Positions 34,694-44,338 of a stretch of DNA of 64,000 nt are shown here, piece by piece. The stretch is taken from NCBI GenBank assembly GCA_012520255.1, contig JAAYOQ010000017.1:1-64000 (forward strand), in the 5' to 3' direction. The translations under genes were made by a program, and so were the position numbers. The DNA is from Erysipelotrichia bacterium (GTDB taxonomy: Bacteria; Bacillota_I; Bacilli_A; Erysipelotrichales; Erysipelotrichaceae). Numbering within the stretch: position 1 is the first letter of the stretch; each line of letters starts with the position of its first letter. The notes below the pieces were generated by a model. That model was not told the origin of the DNA. It worked only from the letters and a program-made list of their open reading frames with translations, and searched no databases.

Positions 34694-34745
34694 TTTTATT
34701 TAGTTGTATAAAAATAGTTTTTAATGTAAAAAAGATGTAAATCAT

Positions 34746-34797
34746 AAGGTCGATACCTTTTATATTCGTTTAAATTTATCTATTAATTTGTTATAAT
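34746..34797 (+). promoter_or_regulatory. promoter of the Ugp-like ABC operon
   Basis: TTTAAA (34769-34774), 17 nt, TATAAT (34792-34797). The small inverted repeat AAGGT-CGAT-ACCTT (34746-34759) lies just upstream of the -35 and may be a regulator site. Confidence 0.55.
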
Positions 34798-34870
34798 TAA
34801 TTTAGGCTTATGTGACTTTTTTAACAGATTGTTATATAAGATAGTAATTTTTACGAAAGGAAAGGGAAAA

Positions 34871-36139
34871 ATGAAAAAATTATTAGTACTTTTATTAGCG
34901 GTTTTCATGGTTTTAGGTTTTGCTGGTTGTAAACCAACTGAACCACCTGTTGAAACGACAAAAGTTGTTATTTGGCATACTTATACTGATGACCAAAAAG
35001 TTACTTTAGAGAGAATTGCTTCTGAATTTAACGCTTTAAACGAAGGCGAAATTGAAGTAATCGTTCAAGCACAAGAATATTCTGGTTTCTTAAACAAAGT
35101 TTACGAATCTGTAGCTAATGGAGTTGGACCAGACATTATCTTTAACTATGCATCTACTGCAGCAACATATGTTGGAGCTACAGAAGAAGAAACACTGGTT
35201 GTGGACTTTAATAAGTATCTTAGCCAGGATTTCTCAAAATTGGTTGCTCCTGGTATTTATGCTGAAATGACTGACTTTAAAGATGGCAAGTTACACTGTT
35301 TACCAATGGTAACAACAGGGCCTATTTACATCTATAATGAAAAGTTATTTGAACAGTATGGTGTTGAAGTTCCAAAAACCTGGAAAGAAGTTTTTGTATT
35401 AGCTAAAACTATCTGGGATAAATCTGAACATACTGTTGTAGGATTTGCAGTTGACTCATTAACTGACTTATTTACTACAATTATTATGCAGCATGATTTA
35501 GGTTACTATAATGAAGATAAAACTTCAGTTTTATTCTGTGATGGTGATGAGCTGGCATTTGTCTTAGAACAATTCAAGACTGCTGTTCAAGAAGGATATT
35601 TCCAATTAGCTCCTCAATCAGGCGATTATAACAGTTCTGATATGAATGCTTTAACATTGGCTTCTTATGTGGGCTCAAGTGCTGGCTTACCTTATCTATC
35701 ATATGATGGAATTGCTGCTACATCTTTACCACAAGGATTGGATGAAGGTATGCTTCAAACTAATTGGGTTCCAGCATGGAACAGAGGTGTCATTGTCTTT
35801 AAGAGTAATGAAGCTCAAGAAGCTGCAGCTGTAAAATTTGCAGAGTACTTCCTGAATCCTGAAAATAATGCTGCTTGGGCAAAAACAATGAGTGCTTTCT
35901 CACCATATTTTGCAACTCAAGAAAATGCTGATTACCAGGCTACAGTAGCTGGAAATATTGCTTTATCAGCACTAGCAGGCCAAATCAACTATGCTGGCGT
36001 ATTACCTAATACAAGTGGTGCTGCTGCTATCAGAACAGCTTTAGAAGAATTAGTTAAAACTACTGCTGCTGGCACAGTGTCAATTGAGGAAGGTTTATCA
36101 ATCTGTAAAGCAGCTTGTGAAGCAGCTTTAAGTGAATAG
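34871..36139 (+). CDS. extracellular solute-binding lipoprotein (UgpB-like)
   Basis: This family 1 solute-binding protein of about 422 residues has a lipoprotein signal (lipobox GFAGC). The N-terminus VVIWHTYTDDQKVTLERIA resembles UgpB-type proteins for sn-glycerol-3-phosphate, although sugars are also possible. I start at 34871, where AAAGGAAAGGG precedes the ATG and the signal peptide begins. It is the first gene of a binding protein-ATPase-permease-permease operon. A strong hairpin follows, which should raise its level over the other genes. Confidence 0.85.
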   Translation: MKKLLVLLLAVFMVLGFAGCKPTEPPVETTKVVIWHTYTDDQKVTLERIASEFNALNEGEIEVIVQAQEYSGFLNKVYESVANGVGPDIIFNYASTAATYVGATEEETLVVDFNKYLSQDFSKLVAPGIYAEMTDFKDGKLHCLPMVTTGPIYIYNEKLFEQYGVEVPKTWKEVFVLAKTIWDKSEHTVVGFAVDSLTDLFTTIIMQHDLGYYNEDKTSVLFCDGDELAFVLEQFKTAVQEGYFQLAPQSGDYNSSDMNALTLASYVGSSAGLPYLSYDGIAATSLPQGLDEGMLQTNWVPAWNRGVIVFKSNEAQEAAAVKFAEYFLNPENNAAWAKTMSAFSPYFATQENADYQATVAGNIALSALAGQINYAGVLPNTSGAAAIRTALEELVKTTAAGTVSIEEGLSICKAACEAALSE

Positions 36140-36162
36140 TTTATTTAAAAACTAGAAAGATT

Positions 36163-36227
36163 AATACTGAAGGAAGGTCCTTCCTTCAGTATTTTATTTA
36201 AGTAAATCTGGACTACTTAAATAAAAT
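36163..36227 (+). repeat. two overlapping intercistronic hairpins
   Basis: The first hairpin (36163-36193) has 15-bp perfect arms beginning AATACTGAAGGAAGG with one central base. The second (36191-36227) has 14-bp perfect arms (ATTTTATTTAAGTA) around a 9-nt loop. They share three bases. There is only a weak T-tract after the first. The second ends 20 nt before the ATPase gene. Confidence 0.8.
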
Positions 36228-36247
36228 AGGAAAGGATAAATATTTTT

Positions 36248-37303
36248 ATGAAGATTACTATTGAAGGTTTAACAAAACATTTTGGAGATGTTGTAGCTGT
36301 CAAAGATTTTGATGCTGTGATTGAAAAAGGACAGCTGGTATGTCTTTTAGGACCATCAGGATGTGGCAAAAGTACAATGTTGTATATGCTGGCAGGTACA
36401 GAAGCTGCTACAAGTGGAAAGATCTATTTTGATGATGAAGATGTAACATACATGGCTCCTGAAAAAAGAGGTGTTGGACTGGTGTTTCAAAACTATGCTT
36501 TGTATCCTCATATGACAGTTTTACAGAACATTTGTTTTCCACTGGAAATTCAAAATGTACCGAAGGCTGAAAGAATTAAAAGAGCAAAAGAAATTGCGAA
36601 ACTGGTTCAGATTGATGAGTATTTGAATCGAAAGCCATCACAGTTATCAGGTGGTCAACAACAGCGTGTAGCTATTGCCAGAGCTTTGGTAAAAAGACCT
36701 AGATTGTTATTACTTGATGAACCTCTAAGTAATTTGGACGCTAGATTACGTCTAGTAATGAGAGAAGAAATAAGAAGGATACAGCAGGAAACGAAGGTTA
36801 CTACTATTTTTGTTACTCATGACCAGGAAGAAGCGATGTCTATTTCGGATGTAATTTTACTTATGAAGGATGGTGAAGAGCAACAAAGTGATGCCCCACA
36901 GGCTTTATATGATAATCCTGCTAATTCGTTTACAGCTAATTTTTTGGGTGTTCCAGCTATAAACAATATTTATGGCTACATAAAAGACGGTAAATTCTAT
37001 ACCCATGATAATAGTGCAGTAATAGAGCATGAGGCATGTAAGAAAGTTCCTGAAGGAAGAAAAGTTGATTTAGCTATTCGTCCAGAAGCAATTGAATTGG
37101 CTGAAGATGAATCTAACTTCAAAGCTTATCTGGTTCACACCTATGCTATGGGGAAGGAAGAATTAAGTTATATGAAGGTTGGCACAACTGAGATTAGAGG
37201 CTATTTACCAAATGGAACCGAAGTAGGAAAAGAATATAATATTCATTTAAAAAACAAAGGAGTATTTTTCTTTGATGAAGAAACAGGAGAAAGATACGCA
37301 TGA
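36248..37303 (+). CDS. ABC transporter ATPase (UgpC/MsmK-type)
   Basis: The 351-residue ATPase of the CUT1 class has Walker [10 protein letters not shown], the Q-loop VFQNYALYPHMTV, signature [16 protein letters not shown], Walker B LLLDEPLSNLD, and a C-terminal TOBE/OB regulatory region (DLAIRPEAIELAEDE). It overlaps the next permease gene by 4 nt. The substrate follows from the operon: glycerol-3-phosphate or a carbohydrate. Confidence 0.88.
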   Translation: MKITIEGLTKHFGDVVAVKDFDAVIEKGQLVCLLGPSGCGKSTMLYMLAGTEAATSGKIYFDDEDVTYMAPEKRGVGLVFQNYALYPHMTVLQNICFPLEIQNVPKAERIKRAKEIAKLVQIDEYLNRKPSQLSGGQQQRVAIARALVKRPRLLLLDEPLSNLDARLRLVMREEIRRIQQETKVTTIFVTHDQEEAMSISDVILLMKDGEEQQSDAPQALYDNPANSFTANFLGVPAINNIYGYIKDGKFYTHDNSAVIEHEACKKVPEGRKVDLAIRPEAIELAEDESNFKAYLVHTYAMGKEELSYMKVGTTEIRGYLPNGTEVGKEYNIHLKNKGVFFFDEETGERYA

Positions 37304-38223
37304 AATTAAATCCTTTTAAAAAGAAGGCCAAAGAGCCAAAAGTAGAATTTACTAAAAAGTGGGAACCATTTGTGTTTTTACTTCCTTTTGCTATTGGTGT
37401 TACTATTTTTACTATTTATCCATTATTTAATGTTATTTTAATGGCATTTAAAGAAAATTTTGTTTTATTAACAGGCAAATATACTAGTTTGGGATTTGCC
37501 AATTTTGAATATGTTATGAAAGATAGATACTTTATTCAAGGCATGCAAAACACCTTCAAATATGTACTTGTAGTAATACCTATTTCTACCTGTATTTCGA
37601 TTGTTATTGCAACATTGTTGAATAATAAAATTAAGTTTATGCCATTTTTCCAGACTGCCTATTTCTTGCCGATGGTAACAAGTGCAACAGCTGTAGGTTT
37701 AGCCTGGAAATATATGTTCCACTATCAGTATGGTGTTATTAATTACCTGCTTGGTTTAATTGGTATTGACCCCATTGCCTGGCTAACGGATGTTTCTAGT
37801 AATTTTACCGCACTATGTGTCTATGGTATATGGAATATGTTGCCTTTTACGATAGTCTTGTTATTATCTGGTCTACAGAATATTGATAAATTGTATTACA
37901 CAGCAGCAAGAGTTGATGGGGCTAGTTCTTTAAGAATTTTCTTTAGAATCACTGTGCCATTACTTTTACCGACAATTTTCTTAACAATGGTTGTTAACTC
38001 AATCAGTGCTTTTAAAGTGTTTCATGAGCTGTTTCCATTATGGTCAGGTCAGCCAGGCATAGCCTACAACTTATTTACGGTAGTTTACTATATCTTCTAT
38101 CAGTTTAGAGGTTTAACACCACCTAAATATGGTCGAGCTGCAGCATCGGCTGTAATCTTATTTGTTGTGATCTTTATCTTTACAAGAATTCAGATTTGGA
38201 TTCAAAAAAGATTCGATCATTAG
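37300..38223 (+). CDS. ABC permease (UgpA/MalF-type)
   Basis: The 307-residue permease has six membrane segments and the EAA loop YYTAARVDGASSLRIFFRITVPLLLP, typical of CUT1 sugar/glycerol-phosphate permeases. It starts inside the ATPase gene stop (ATGA overlap). Confidence 0.88.
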   Translation: MKLNPFKKKAKEPKVEFTKKWEPFVFLLPFAIGVTIFTIYPLFNVILMAFKENFVLLTGKYTSLGFANFEYVMKDRYFIQGMQNTFKYVLVVIPISTCISIVIATLLNNKIKFMPFFQTAYFLPMVTSATAVGLAWKYMFHYQYGVINYLLGLIGIDPIAWLTDVSSNFTALCVYGIWNMLPFTIVLLLSGLQNIDKLYYTAARVDGASSLRIFFRITVPLLLPTIFLTMVVNSISAFKVFHELFPLWSGQPGIAYNLFTVVYYIFYQFRGLTPPKYGRAAASAVILFVVIFIFTRIQIWIQKRFDH

Positions 38224-38234
38224 GAGGTCATAAA

Positions 38235-39062
38235 ATGAGAACAAAGAATTTTATTAAATACAGTCTGATATATATAATATTAGGAATTGGTGCTGTTTTT
38301 ATGATCTTTCCATTTTTCTGGATGATTATGGGTGGTTTTAAAACTGCTCAGGAAATTTCAGCTTTTCCTCCGCTGTTGTTTCCGTCGCATTTTAATTTAG
38401 ATAACTTTAAATTTGCTCTTGATACAGCTCCGTTTGCTAAATATTTTGTTAACTCAGTTGTAGTTACTGTCAGTTCAGTGACACTAAGCACAATGACAAC
38501 AATATTGGCTGCTTTTGCTTTCTCAAGATTAGAATTCAAAGGAAGAGATGCACTTTTCACCTTGTTATTGGCATTAATGATGGTTCCATTTGAAATGATT
38601 GTTATTACCAATTATCGTACTATTATCAATATGGGATTATTAAATACAAGAGTAGCATTAATTATTCCATTTACTTCAAGCATTTTCTATACTTATATTT
38701 TGAGGAACTTCTTTGTTTCTATACCGGAATCTTTTTATAGAAGTGCTAAGATTGATGGCTGTAGTAACTGGCAATATTTATGGAAAGTAATGGTTCCAAT
38801 GGCTAGACCATCACTGGTAACAATTATATTATTAAATAGTATTTCAGCCTGGAATAGTTTCTTCTGGCCAATGTTAGTAACTAATACTTCTTCTGCCAGA
38901 ACCTTACCATTTGGTTTGTATACCTTTATGACTGAAGGTGGAGCAAGAAATGAGTATATGATGGCAGCAGCTACAATAGTAGTTTTACCGATGATGATTC
39001 TATTCTTATTTGCTAGAAAGTATATTGTTACAGGTGTCAGTAAAGGTGGTTTAAAGGGTTAA
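38235..39062 (+). CDS. ABC permease (UgpE/MalG-type)
   Basis: The 275-residue second permease has the EAA loop YRSAKIDGCSNWQYLWKVMVPM and six membrane segments. I start at 38235 behind AGGAGG; a longer frame would overlap the previous gene without a ribosome binding site. It is the last gene of the operon. Confidence 0.88.
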   Translation: MRTKNFIKYSLIYIILGIGAVFMIFPFFWMIMGGFKTAQEISAFPPLLFPSHFNLDNFKFALDTAPFAKYFVNSVVVTVSSVTLSTMTTILAAFAFSRLEFKGRDALFTLLLALMMVPFEMIVITNYRTIINMGLLNTRVALIIPFTSSIFYTYILRNFFVSIPESFYRSAKIDGCSNWQYLWKVMVPMARPSLVTIILLNSISAWNSFFWPMLVTNTSSARTLPFGLYTFMTEGGARNEYMMAAATIVVLPMMILFLFARKYIVTGVSKGGLKG

Positions 39063-39092
39063 AAATATTAGCCTTATCAAGTTAATTTTAAT

Positions 39093-39122
39093 AAAAAATC
39101 GAAGTTTATTCTTCGATTTTTT
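39093..39122. terminator. bidirectional terminator
   Basis: AAAAAATCGAAG, loop TTTATT, CTTCGATTTTTT: A-run and T-run on either side. In the minus direction the first arm encodes the last residues of the MBL protein. Confidence 0.9.
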
Positions 39123-40500
39123 CGGTTAATTGTCCATTTATTAAATAGTATTCAACATTTTCCTTTAAAAGATAATGTTTGGCATTGACTGGATTTAAAG
39201 CTTCAGGACTTTTTGAGTGAACTGCAACTACTGCTTTTGGTTTTAACTGTTGGATATAATAGGTTAAATGGTTCAAATAAGCATGTGAGAATGAGTATAA
39301 GTTAGTATAATAAATGAAGTTCCAATTCAATTTATCAACAACATTTTTCATAATCTGATAATGTTTTTGTTCTTCTGTTAAAGGTTTTCCAAATAAGTGG
39401 AAGTATATTCCATTTATTCCATCATAATCGGTCAGTTCCAAGATGTTTCCATAAGTGTTTTGAATAAAGTATCTGTTTGGATTTTCTAAGACATCCTGTT
39501 TAGAGATAATGGTATTACTTCGTTTTACATCATCATAAAAATCAAATTTTAAATTATTGTCAGGGAACATTACGTTTGTTGAAATATTTAGCATTTTGTT
39601 AATAATAAAGGCAGTGTGAGGCTCAAAGAGGGCTTTACGATTGTTTTCTTGAGCAATAGTAATTATTTTCTCTAACATTCTGATATCGCGATGATAAAGA
39701 TTAAAAACGGCTAATCCCTGATAATTGTGTAGTTTTTCCTTTACATCATCATATATCATTTGTTCTGTAATCATACCTTTTAAAATTTCCCTAGATGGCA
39801 AGTTTAATTTTTCTATTTCATTATTTGAATAGATAAATTCACTTGAAGAGGTAGCAGCGCTATCAACAATTAACAAATCAATGTCATATTCACTTATCTG
39901 TTGGACTGCCTGCCAGGCTTTTTCTGCTTCTAATCCATGAAATCTAATGTCTCCAGAATAAACAATGGTATTATCTTCTGTTTGTATTAAGAAGCCGGCA
40001 GATCCAATACAGGTATGATCTGCAAAATATGGAGTTACTTCAATTTCGCCAACTGTTATTTTTTTGTTATATTCAAAATTACTATATTTTCTAAAATATG
40101 GTTCTTCCTGGATAGCTTCTAAAGTTTGTTTTAGTTTTAAAGCTGAAGTATGTAGATAAACAGGAATTGAAGTAGCAACTTTATCAATTTCAGACATGTG
40201 ATCTTTATGACAATGGGAAATAAATATAGCTGTTTGATAAGGATTATCTTCTGCTGGTTTTAAATTAATATCATCTAAGCTTTTTTTACTATAAAGAAAA
40301 TCAATCAATGGAGCTTGATTTAACAGTAAAGCATCTTTAACTCTTTGTTTATTCCTTCTTAAAATAGTTCCATCATAAATTTGATTTAAAGGTTCAAAAG
40401 GAGCACCAAAATCAAAGATAACTCTAGATTTGTTATAGGTAATCATAATTACAACACCCGATCCATAAAGACCTCTAACAAAGTTAATTTTTGTTTTCAT
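39106..40500 (-). CDS. MBL-fold metallohydrolase, catalytic site complete
   Basis: The 464-residue metallo-beta-lactamase-fold protein carries His96, His98, Asp100, His101 (SHCHKDH), His162 (FADHTCIG), Asp184 (YSGD) and a C-terminal His in VAVHSKSPE. The layout, with a C-terminal HS(K/R) motif, resembles RNase J/beta-CASP relatives without being a clear member. The start codon ATG overlaps the TGA of the paralogous upstream gene, with GGAGG before it. Substrate is unknown. Confidence 0.82.
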   Translation of the reverse strand: MKTKINFVRGLYGSGVVIMITYNKSRVIFDFGAPFEPLNQIYDGTILRRNKQRVKDALLLNQAPLIDFLYSKKSLDDINLKPAEDNPYQTAIFISHCHKDHMSEIDKVATSIPVYLHTSALKLKQTLEAIQEEPYFRKYSNFEYNKKITVGEIEVTPYFADHTCIGSAGFLIQTEDNTIVYSGDIRFHGLEAEKAWQAVQQISEYDIDLLIVDSAATSSSEFIYSNNEIEKLNLPSREILKGMITEQMIYDDVKEKLHNYQGLAVFNLYHRDIRMLEKIITIAQENNRKALFEPHTAFIINKMLNISTNVMFPDNNLKFDFYDDVKRSNTIISKQDVLENPNRYFIQNTYGNILELTDYDGINGIYFHLFGKPLTEEQKHYQIMKNVVDKLNWNFIYYTNLYSFSHAYLNHLTYYIQQLKPKAVVAVHSKSPEALNPVNAKHYLLKENVEYYLINGQLTEKIEE

Positions 40501-41915
40501 CAAACTACCTCCAGTTTTCTTATTTCAGGATTGTATATGTATGTTTCATCCTGTTTACATAAGAAATAATTACTTTTACTGGTTTCACCCAATAGTTTTC
40601 TTTGTGGACAATGAGAAGGAACAAGTAGTTTTGCATTAACTTCTTTTATGTACCATAAAAGCTGATTGGCAATAGCATGTGAGAAAAACTCTCCATCTTT
40701 ACCTTCATAAATGTGCTGATAAGCAATGTTAGCTTTATCTAATATCAGTTGTAATTTTTTAAATTGTGGATCATAATCTCCTAAAGGAGTGCCAGAATGA
40801 TGCAGATATAATGTTTTAATATTTCTGTAATCTAACAGTTCTAAAATATTTTCAAAAGAATTTTGAACTATATATTTACCTGGATTAGAGAGAACTTCTT
40901 CTTTGGTAATGATATTATTTTCTTTAATTACCTGGGTCAGATATTTTGGATAATTGTTCTCTTTGTAAGTGTCTGGAATCATGACGTTATAACTACTATT
41001 GAAAAATCTATTTAAAATATAAGCACTTTTTGGTTCAAATACTAAGGTTCTGTTACTATTGGCAGCAAAATCAAACCAGTATTCAGCATGACACATTTCA
41101 CGTTTGTAATAGTTAAATATAATCAAGCCTTCATAATCATTGATTATTTGCTGGGTTCTTTGTAATAATCTTTCTTCATTTATAACGCCTTTGATCGGCT
41201 TGAGGCTTGGATATAATTCTTTTTCATACTTTGTGGTTTTCTTAAGCCAGTCAGGTAAAAAACCAGTTCCTTCACAAATCAAAATATCAATTTCTTTTTC
41301 TTTTAGAAATTGGATTTCTTTAATAATATTCTTTTCATAAACACCATAGAGGAAAATATCTCCGGTATAGTGAAGCTTTAAATCCGGAGTTTCAATATAG
41401 AAAGAGTAGTCTTGATAGCTATCGGGATTTAAGCAAAATGATTTTATATAGATATCACCAATTTTCACTTCTTCAGGGATGTCTAAGTAATATGTCCTTT
41501 TGGAAAAAACTCCATTTCCAATATCCTCTAAAGCTTGTTGAATGATTTGAGCATTTTTTGATAAAAATACGTCAATATCATTGCTGATAACACCCATATT
41601 TGCCATATGGTCCAGGTGTAAGTGAGTAATAAAAACAGCAGTTTTCAGATTTGATTTTTCTGCAGGCAATAAATTAAGTCCTGAGATTTCTTTTTCTGCA
41701 TATAATCCATCAATTTTTGAGATATCATTTATCCAAATTCCATCTTTAATGTAACTGTTTCTTTGATTCACATTACCATCGTACAAGTTAAAACCTGGAT
41801 TATAGGTTGCTCCTATTTCCATGATTATTCTGGAATTTTTATAGATTACTTCCATTACCACTCCACCAACAGTATCTAAACCACTATAGAAGGTAATTTT
41901 TGTTTCTGTTTTCAT
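40500..41915 (-). CDS. MBL-fold paralogue with a degenerate metal site
   Basis: The 471-residue paralogue of the next gene shares similar blocks throughout (TKITFYSGLDTVGGVVMEV, SFENILELLDY, HSGTPLGD). The first motif is kept (THLHLDH: His98, His100, Asp102, His103) as is the YTGD aspartate (Asp186). At the third motif, however, the paralogue's Asp-His is Asp165-Ser166, so one metal ligand seems lost. The start follows AAGGTGATC. It is divergent from the phosphodiesterase gene. A regulatory partner for the active paralogue is possible. Confidence 0.78.
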   Translation of the reverse strand: MKTETKITFYSGLDTVGGVVMEVIYKNSRIIMEIGATYNPGFNLYDGNVNQRNSYIKDGIWINDISKIDGLYAEKEISGLNLLPAEKSNLKTAVFITHLHLDHMANMGVISNDIDVFLSKNAQIIQQALEDIGNGVFSKRTYYLDIPEEVKIGDIYIKSFCLNPDSYQDYSFYIETPDLKLHYTGDIFLYGVYEKNIIKEIQFLKEKEIDILICEGTGFLPDWLKKTTKYEKELYPSLKPIKGVINEERLLQRTQQIINDYEGLIIFNYYKREMCHAEYWFDFAANSNRTLVFEPKSAYILNRFFNSSYNVMIPDTYKENNYPKYLTQVIKENNIITKEEVLSNPGKYIVQNSFENILELLDYRNIKTLYLHHSGTPLGDYDPQFKKLQLILDKANIAYQHIYEGKDGEFFSHAIANQLLWYIKEVNAKLLVPSHCPQRKLLGETSKSNYFLCKQDETYIYNPEIRKLEVV

Positions 41916-41991
41916 CATGATCACCTTGCATATCATTATAGCAAATCTCAATTTATTTTGTGATATAATAGGCGATATAGAGGTTAAAAAA

Positions 41992-43095
41992 ATGAAAGTC
42001 AGAAATAATTATGATGAGTGTTTAACTAATGTTGCCTGTTCAATCAGAAAATATTTTGATCTTGACTATCACCATCAGACAATTAAAGAAATTGATGAAC
42101 TACTAGAAAAAAAACAACCTAAGAATGTTGTTTTATTGTTATTTGATGGGCTTGGTTCAATGATTTTGGATAAAGCTTTAGATGAAAATAGTTTCTTTAG
42201 AAAAAATAAAGTTAAAGACATAACATCTGTTTTTCCAGCGACTACAACTGCAGCAACCAATTCGGTTAAAACTGGTTTAAATCCCAGTGAACATTGTTGG
42301 CTTGGCTGGAATACCTATATTAAAAAAATCAATCAGACTATCACTTTGTTTTTGAATTCCGAAAAGGGTAAAAATGAAAAGAGTGTGGAATTTAATGAAA
42401 TATTTGCTGAATATGAACCAGATTTCATTACAAACTTAATAAATGAAGCCGGAAAATATGAGGGAATTGAAATAAGTGATTATGGCGATGTTTCTTATCA
42501 GGATACTGATGATATGATTTCTATTATTCAACACCAGTGTGAATATGGGGGGAAAAAATATATGTATGTCTATGATCCACAACCAGATAGCGTTATTCAT
42601 TGTTATGGTCCTTATTCTTCACAGGCAAAAAAGGAAATTGTTTTAAGAAACGAAAAGATTGAAAAGATGTGTGAAGAATTAACAGATACAGTGGTAATTA
42701 TTTTAGCTGATCATGGTCATATACAGGTCGATAACATTTACTTAAAGGATTATCCGGATGTTTATAATTTGTTAGAAAGGACAACTTCAATTGAACAAAG
42801 AGCAGTATCTTTTAAAATAATTGAAGGCAAACATGATTTATTTGTAGAAAGATTCAATCATCATTTTGCAGAGTATTTTTCTTTATATTCAAAAGAAGAA
42901 ATTATAAAGTCAAAAATTTTTGGTGATGGATGTATCCATGAAAATTTCCAATATGCGATTGGCGACTTTATCGCTATTGCGGACAACAGCAATAAATGTC
43001 TTTTGACAGAAGGAGATTTTCCGATGTATTCTCATCATGCGGGATATACTGATGAAGAGATATATGTGCCTTTAATTATTATTGATCGAGTTTAG
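41992..43095 (+). CDS. type I phosphodiesterase / nucleotide pyrophosphatase family protein
   Basis: The 367-residue alkaline-phosphatase superfamily enzyme has LLLFDGLGS (metal Asp), FPATTTAATNS with the nucleophilic threonine near 84-86, DPQPDSVIHCYG, the metal pair ADHGH, and the terminal YSHHAGYT histidine. There is no signal peptide, so it is cytoplasmic. I start at 41992 (MKVRNNYDE) after GAGGTT. A TATAAT lies at 41963-41968. Substrate is unknown: nucleotides, phosphonates or sugar phosphates. Confidence 0.87.
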   Translation: MKVRNNYDECLTNVACSIRKYFDLDYHHQTIKEIDELLEKKQPKNVVLLLFDGLGSMILDKALDENSFFRKNKVKDITSVFPATTTAATNSVKTGLNPSEHCWLGWNTYIKKINQTITLFLNSEKGKNEKSVEFNEIFAEYEPDFITNLINEAGKYEGIEISDYGDVSYQDTDDMISIIQHQCEYGGKKYMYVYDPQPDSVIHCYGPYSSQAKKEIVLRNEKIEKMCEELTDTVVIILADHGHIQVDNIYLKDYPDVYNLLERTTSIEQRAVSFKIIEGKHDLFVERFNHHFAEYFSLYSKEEIIKSKIFGDGCIHENFQYAIGDFIAIADNSNKCLLTEGDFPMYSHHAGYTDEEIYVPLIIIDRV

Positions 43096-43136
43096 TGATA
43101 AGATATCAATTTTCATTATCAAAGGGAGGGATTATA

Positions 43137-43559
43137 ATGACAGATAATTTAGAACCATTTAAAGAGTTGATAACTGATAATAATTATTCATTTTTCATTA
43201 GCATTTATGGTGATATGATGGGTTCATCTTCATCAACTGGAATCTATCAATTGGATGAAAATACAGCCTTTGTAATAAAAAGATATCAAAAAGATCACAG
43301 TGTAAAAGAAAAAATAGAACAATATAAGGTTTCAATAGATGTATATAATGAAATATTCGGTTTAATTAAGAAAAATAAACTGATAAAATTAGTAAAAGCT
43401 CCAAAAGAAAATTATTTAGCCTATGATGCAGCAATATCTGAATATCAGATTAGAATAGGAAAAAAGGAATATCGTTTCTCTTCAAATCAAAAAATTGATC
43501 AGAAAAGAAGAGAAGTTATTTGGGAAATATTAGATTTGATACATTTAAAGGAAAGATAG
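43137..43559 (+). CDS. hypothetical protein
   Basis: The 140-residue soluble protein (start 43137 after AAAGGGAGGG) is beta-rich in the middle (SSTGIYQLDENTAFVIKRY) with a charged helical C-terminus. I do not recognise a family. It sits between the phosphodiesterase and the tyrosine phosphatase, 8 nt before the latter, in a likely operon ending with mscS. Confidence 0.65.
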   Translation: MTDNLEPFKELITDNNYSFFISIYGDMMGSSSSTGIYQLDENTAFVIKRYQKDHSVKEKIEQYKVSIDVYNEIFGLIKKNKLIKLVKAPKENYLAYDAAISEYQIRIGKKEYRFSSNQKIDQKRREVIWEILDLIHLKER

Positions 43560-43567
43560 GTGGATTT

Positions 43568-44335
43568 ATGCATTCAAAAAAGATATACTTAAAAACAACT
43601 TCTAATACTAGAGATCTAGGGGGAATAGTAAATAAAGATGGTTTAAAAATCAAAGAAAAGAAATTATATCGTAGTGATGAGTTGACTTACTTAGCTTATG
43701 ATGATGCAAAAACTCTGTATGAAGACTATAATTTGAGAGTAATTGTTGATTTAAGAAATCATCGAGAAATGGTACAGAGAAAAGATGTGATTATCTTAGA
43801 TCAGAAGTATGTTGAAAATACCCTGTTATTAGAAGGGGCGATAGGTATTTCCTATGATGAGGAAACCTTAAAAAAGAAAGAAGAACTATGGCGTAAGGCT
43901 AACCGAATACCTCAATATGCTAAACTGGGAATGGAAAATTTTTATCGTGAAATGGTTGATGAGCATGGCAGCAAAATGCTGGGCAGGTTTTTAAAAGAGG
44001 TGTTAAATAATGATGATGCTACTTTGTGGCATTGTGCTGTTGGAAAAGATCGATGTGGTGTAGCAACAGCTGTCTTATTGAAGGCTCTTGATGTCGATGA
44101 CAAAACTATTATGACTGATTACTTATACACTAATCATTGTTATAGTCCAGGTTATGTCCCGAAAGATACTGTTAGGGACTGGTGTGATTATGCTCATCGA
44201 GATTATTTGGAAGTAGTTATTGAAGAAATTGATAAAAGATTTGATAGTTTTGATGATTTCTTAATTAATGGTTGCAATTTTTCTGTTGAAGAGAGAAAAA
44301 AACTTAAAGAAAAATATTTAGAAAAGCAGGTGTAA
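43568..44335 (+). CDS. tyrosine-protein phosphatase (Y_phosphatase3 family)
   Basis: The 255-residue protein phosphatase of the MptpB/Iphp type has the N-terminal TSNTRDLGG motif, DLRNHREM, and the P-loop HCAVGKDRCG with Cys156 and Arg162 (CX5R) plus the Lys-Asp typical of this family, which often also acts on phosphoinositides. The start at 43568 follows AGGTGG. It lies 3 nt before mscS. Confidence 0.9.
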   Translation: MHSKKIYLKTTSNTRDLGGIVNKDGLKIKEKKLYRSDELTYLAYDDAKTLYEDYNLRVIVDLRNHREMVQRKDVIILDQKYVENTLLLEGAIGISYDEETLKKKEELWRKANRIPQYAKLGMENFYREMVDEHGSKMLGRFLKEVLNNDDATLWHCAVGKDRCGVATAVLLKALDVDDKTIMTDYLYTNHCYSPGYVPKDTVRDWCDYAHRDYLEVVIEEIDKRFDSFDDFLINGCNFSVEERKKLKEKYLEKQV

Positions 44336-44338
44336 ATT

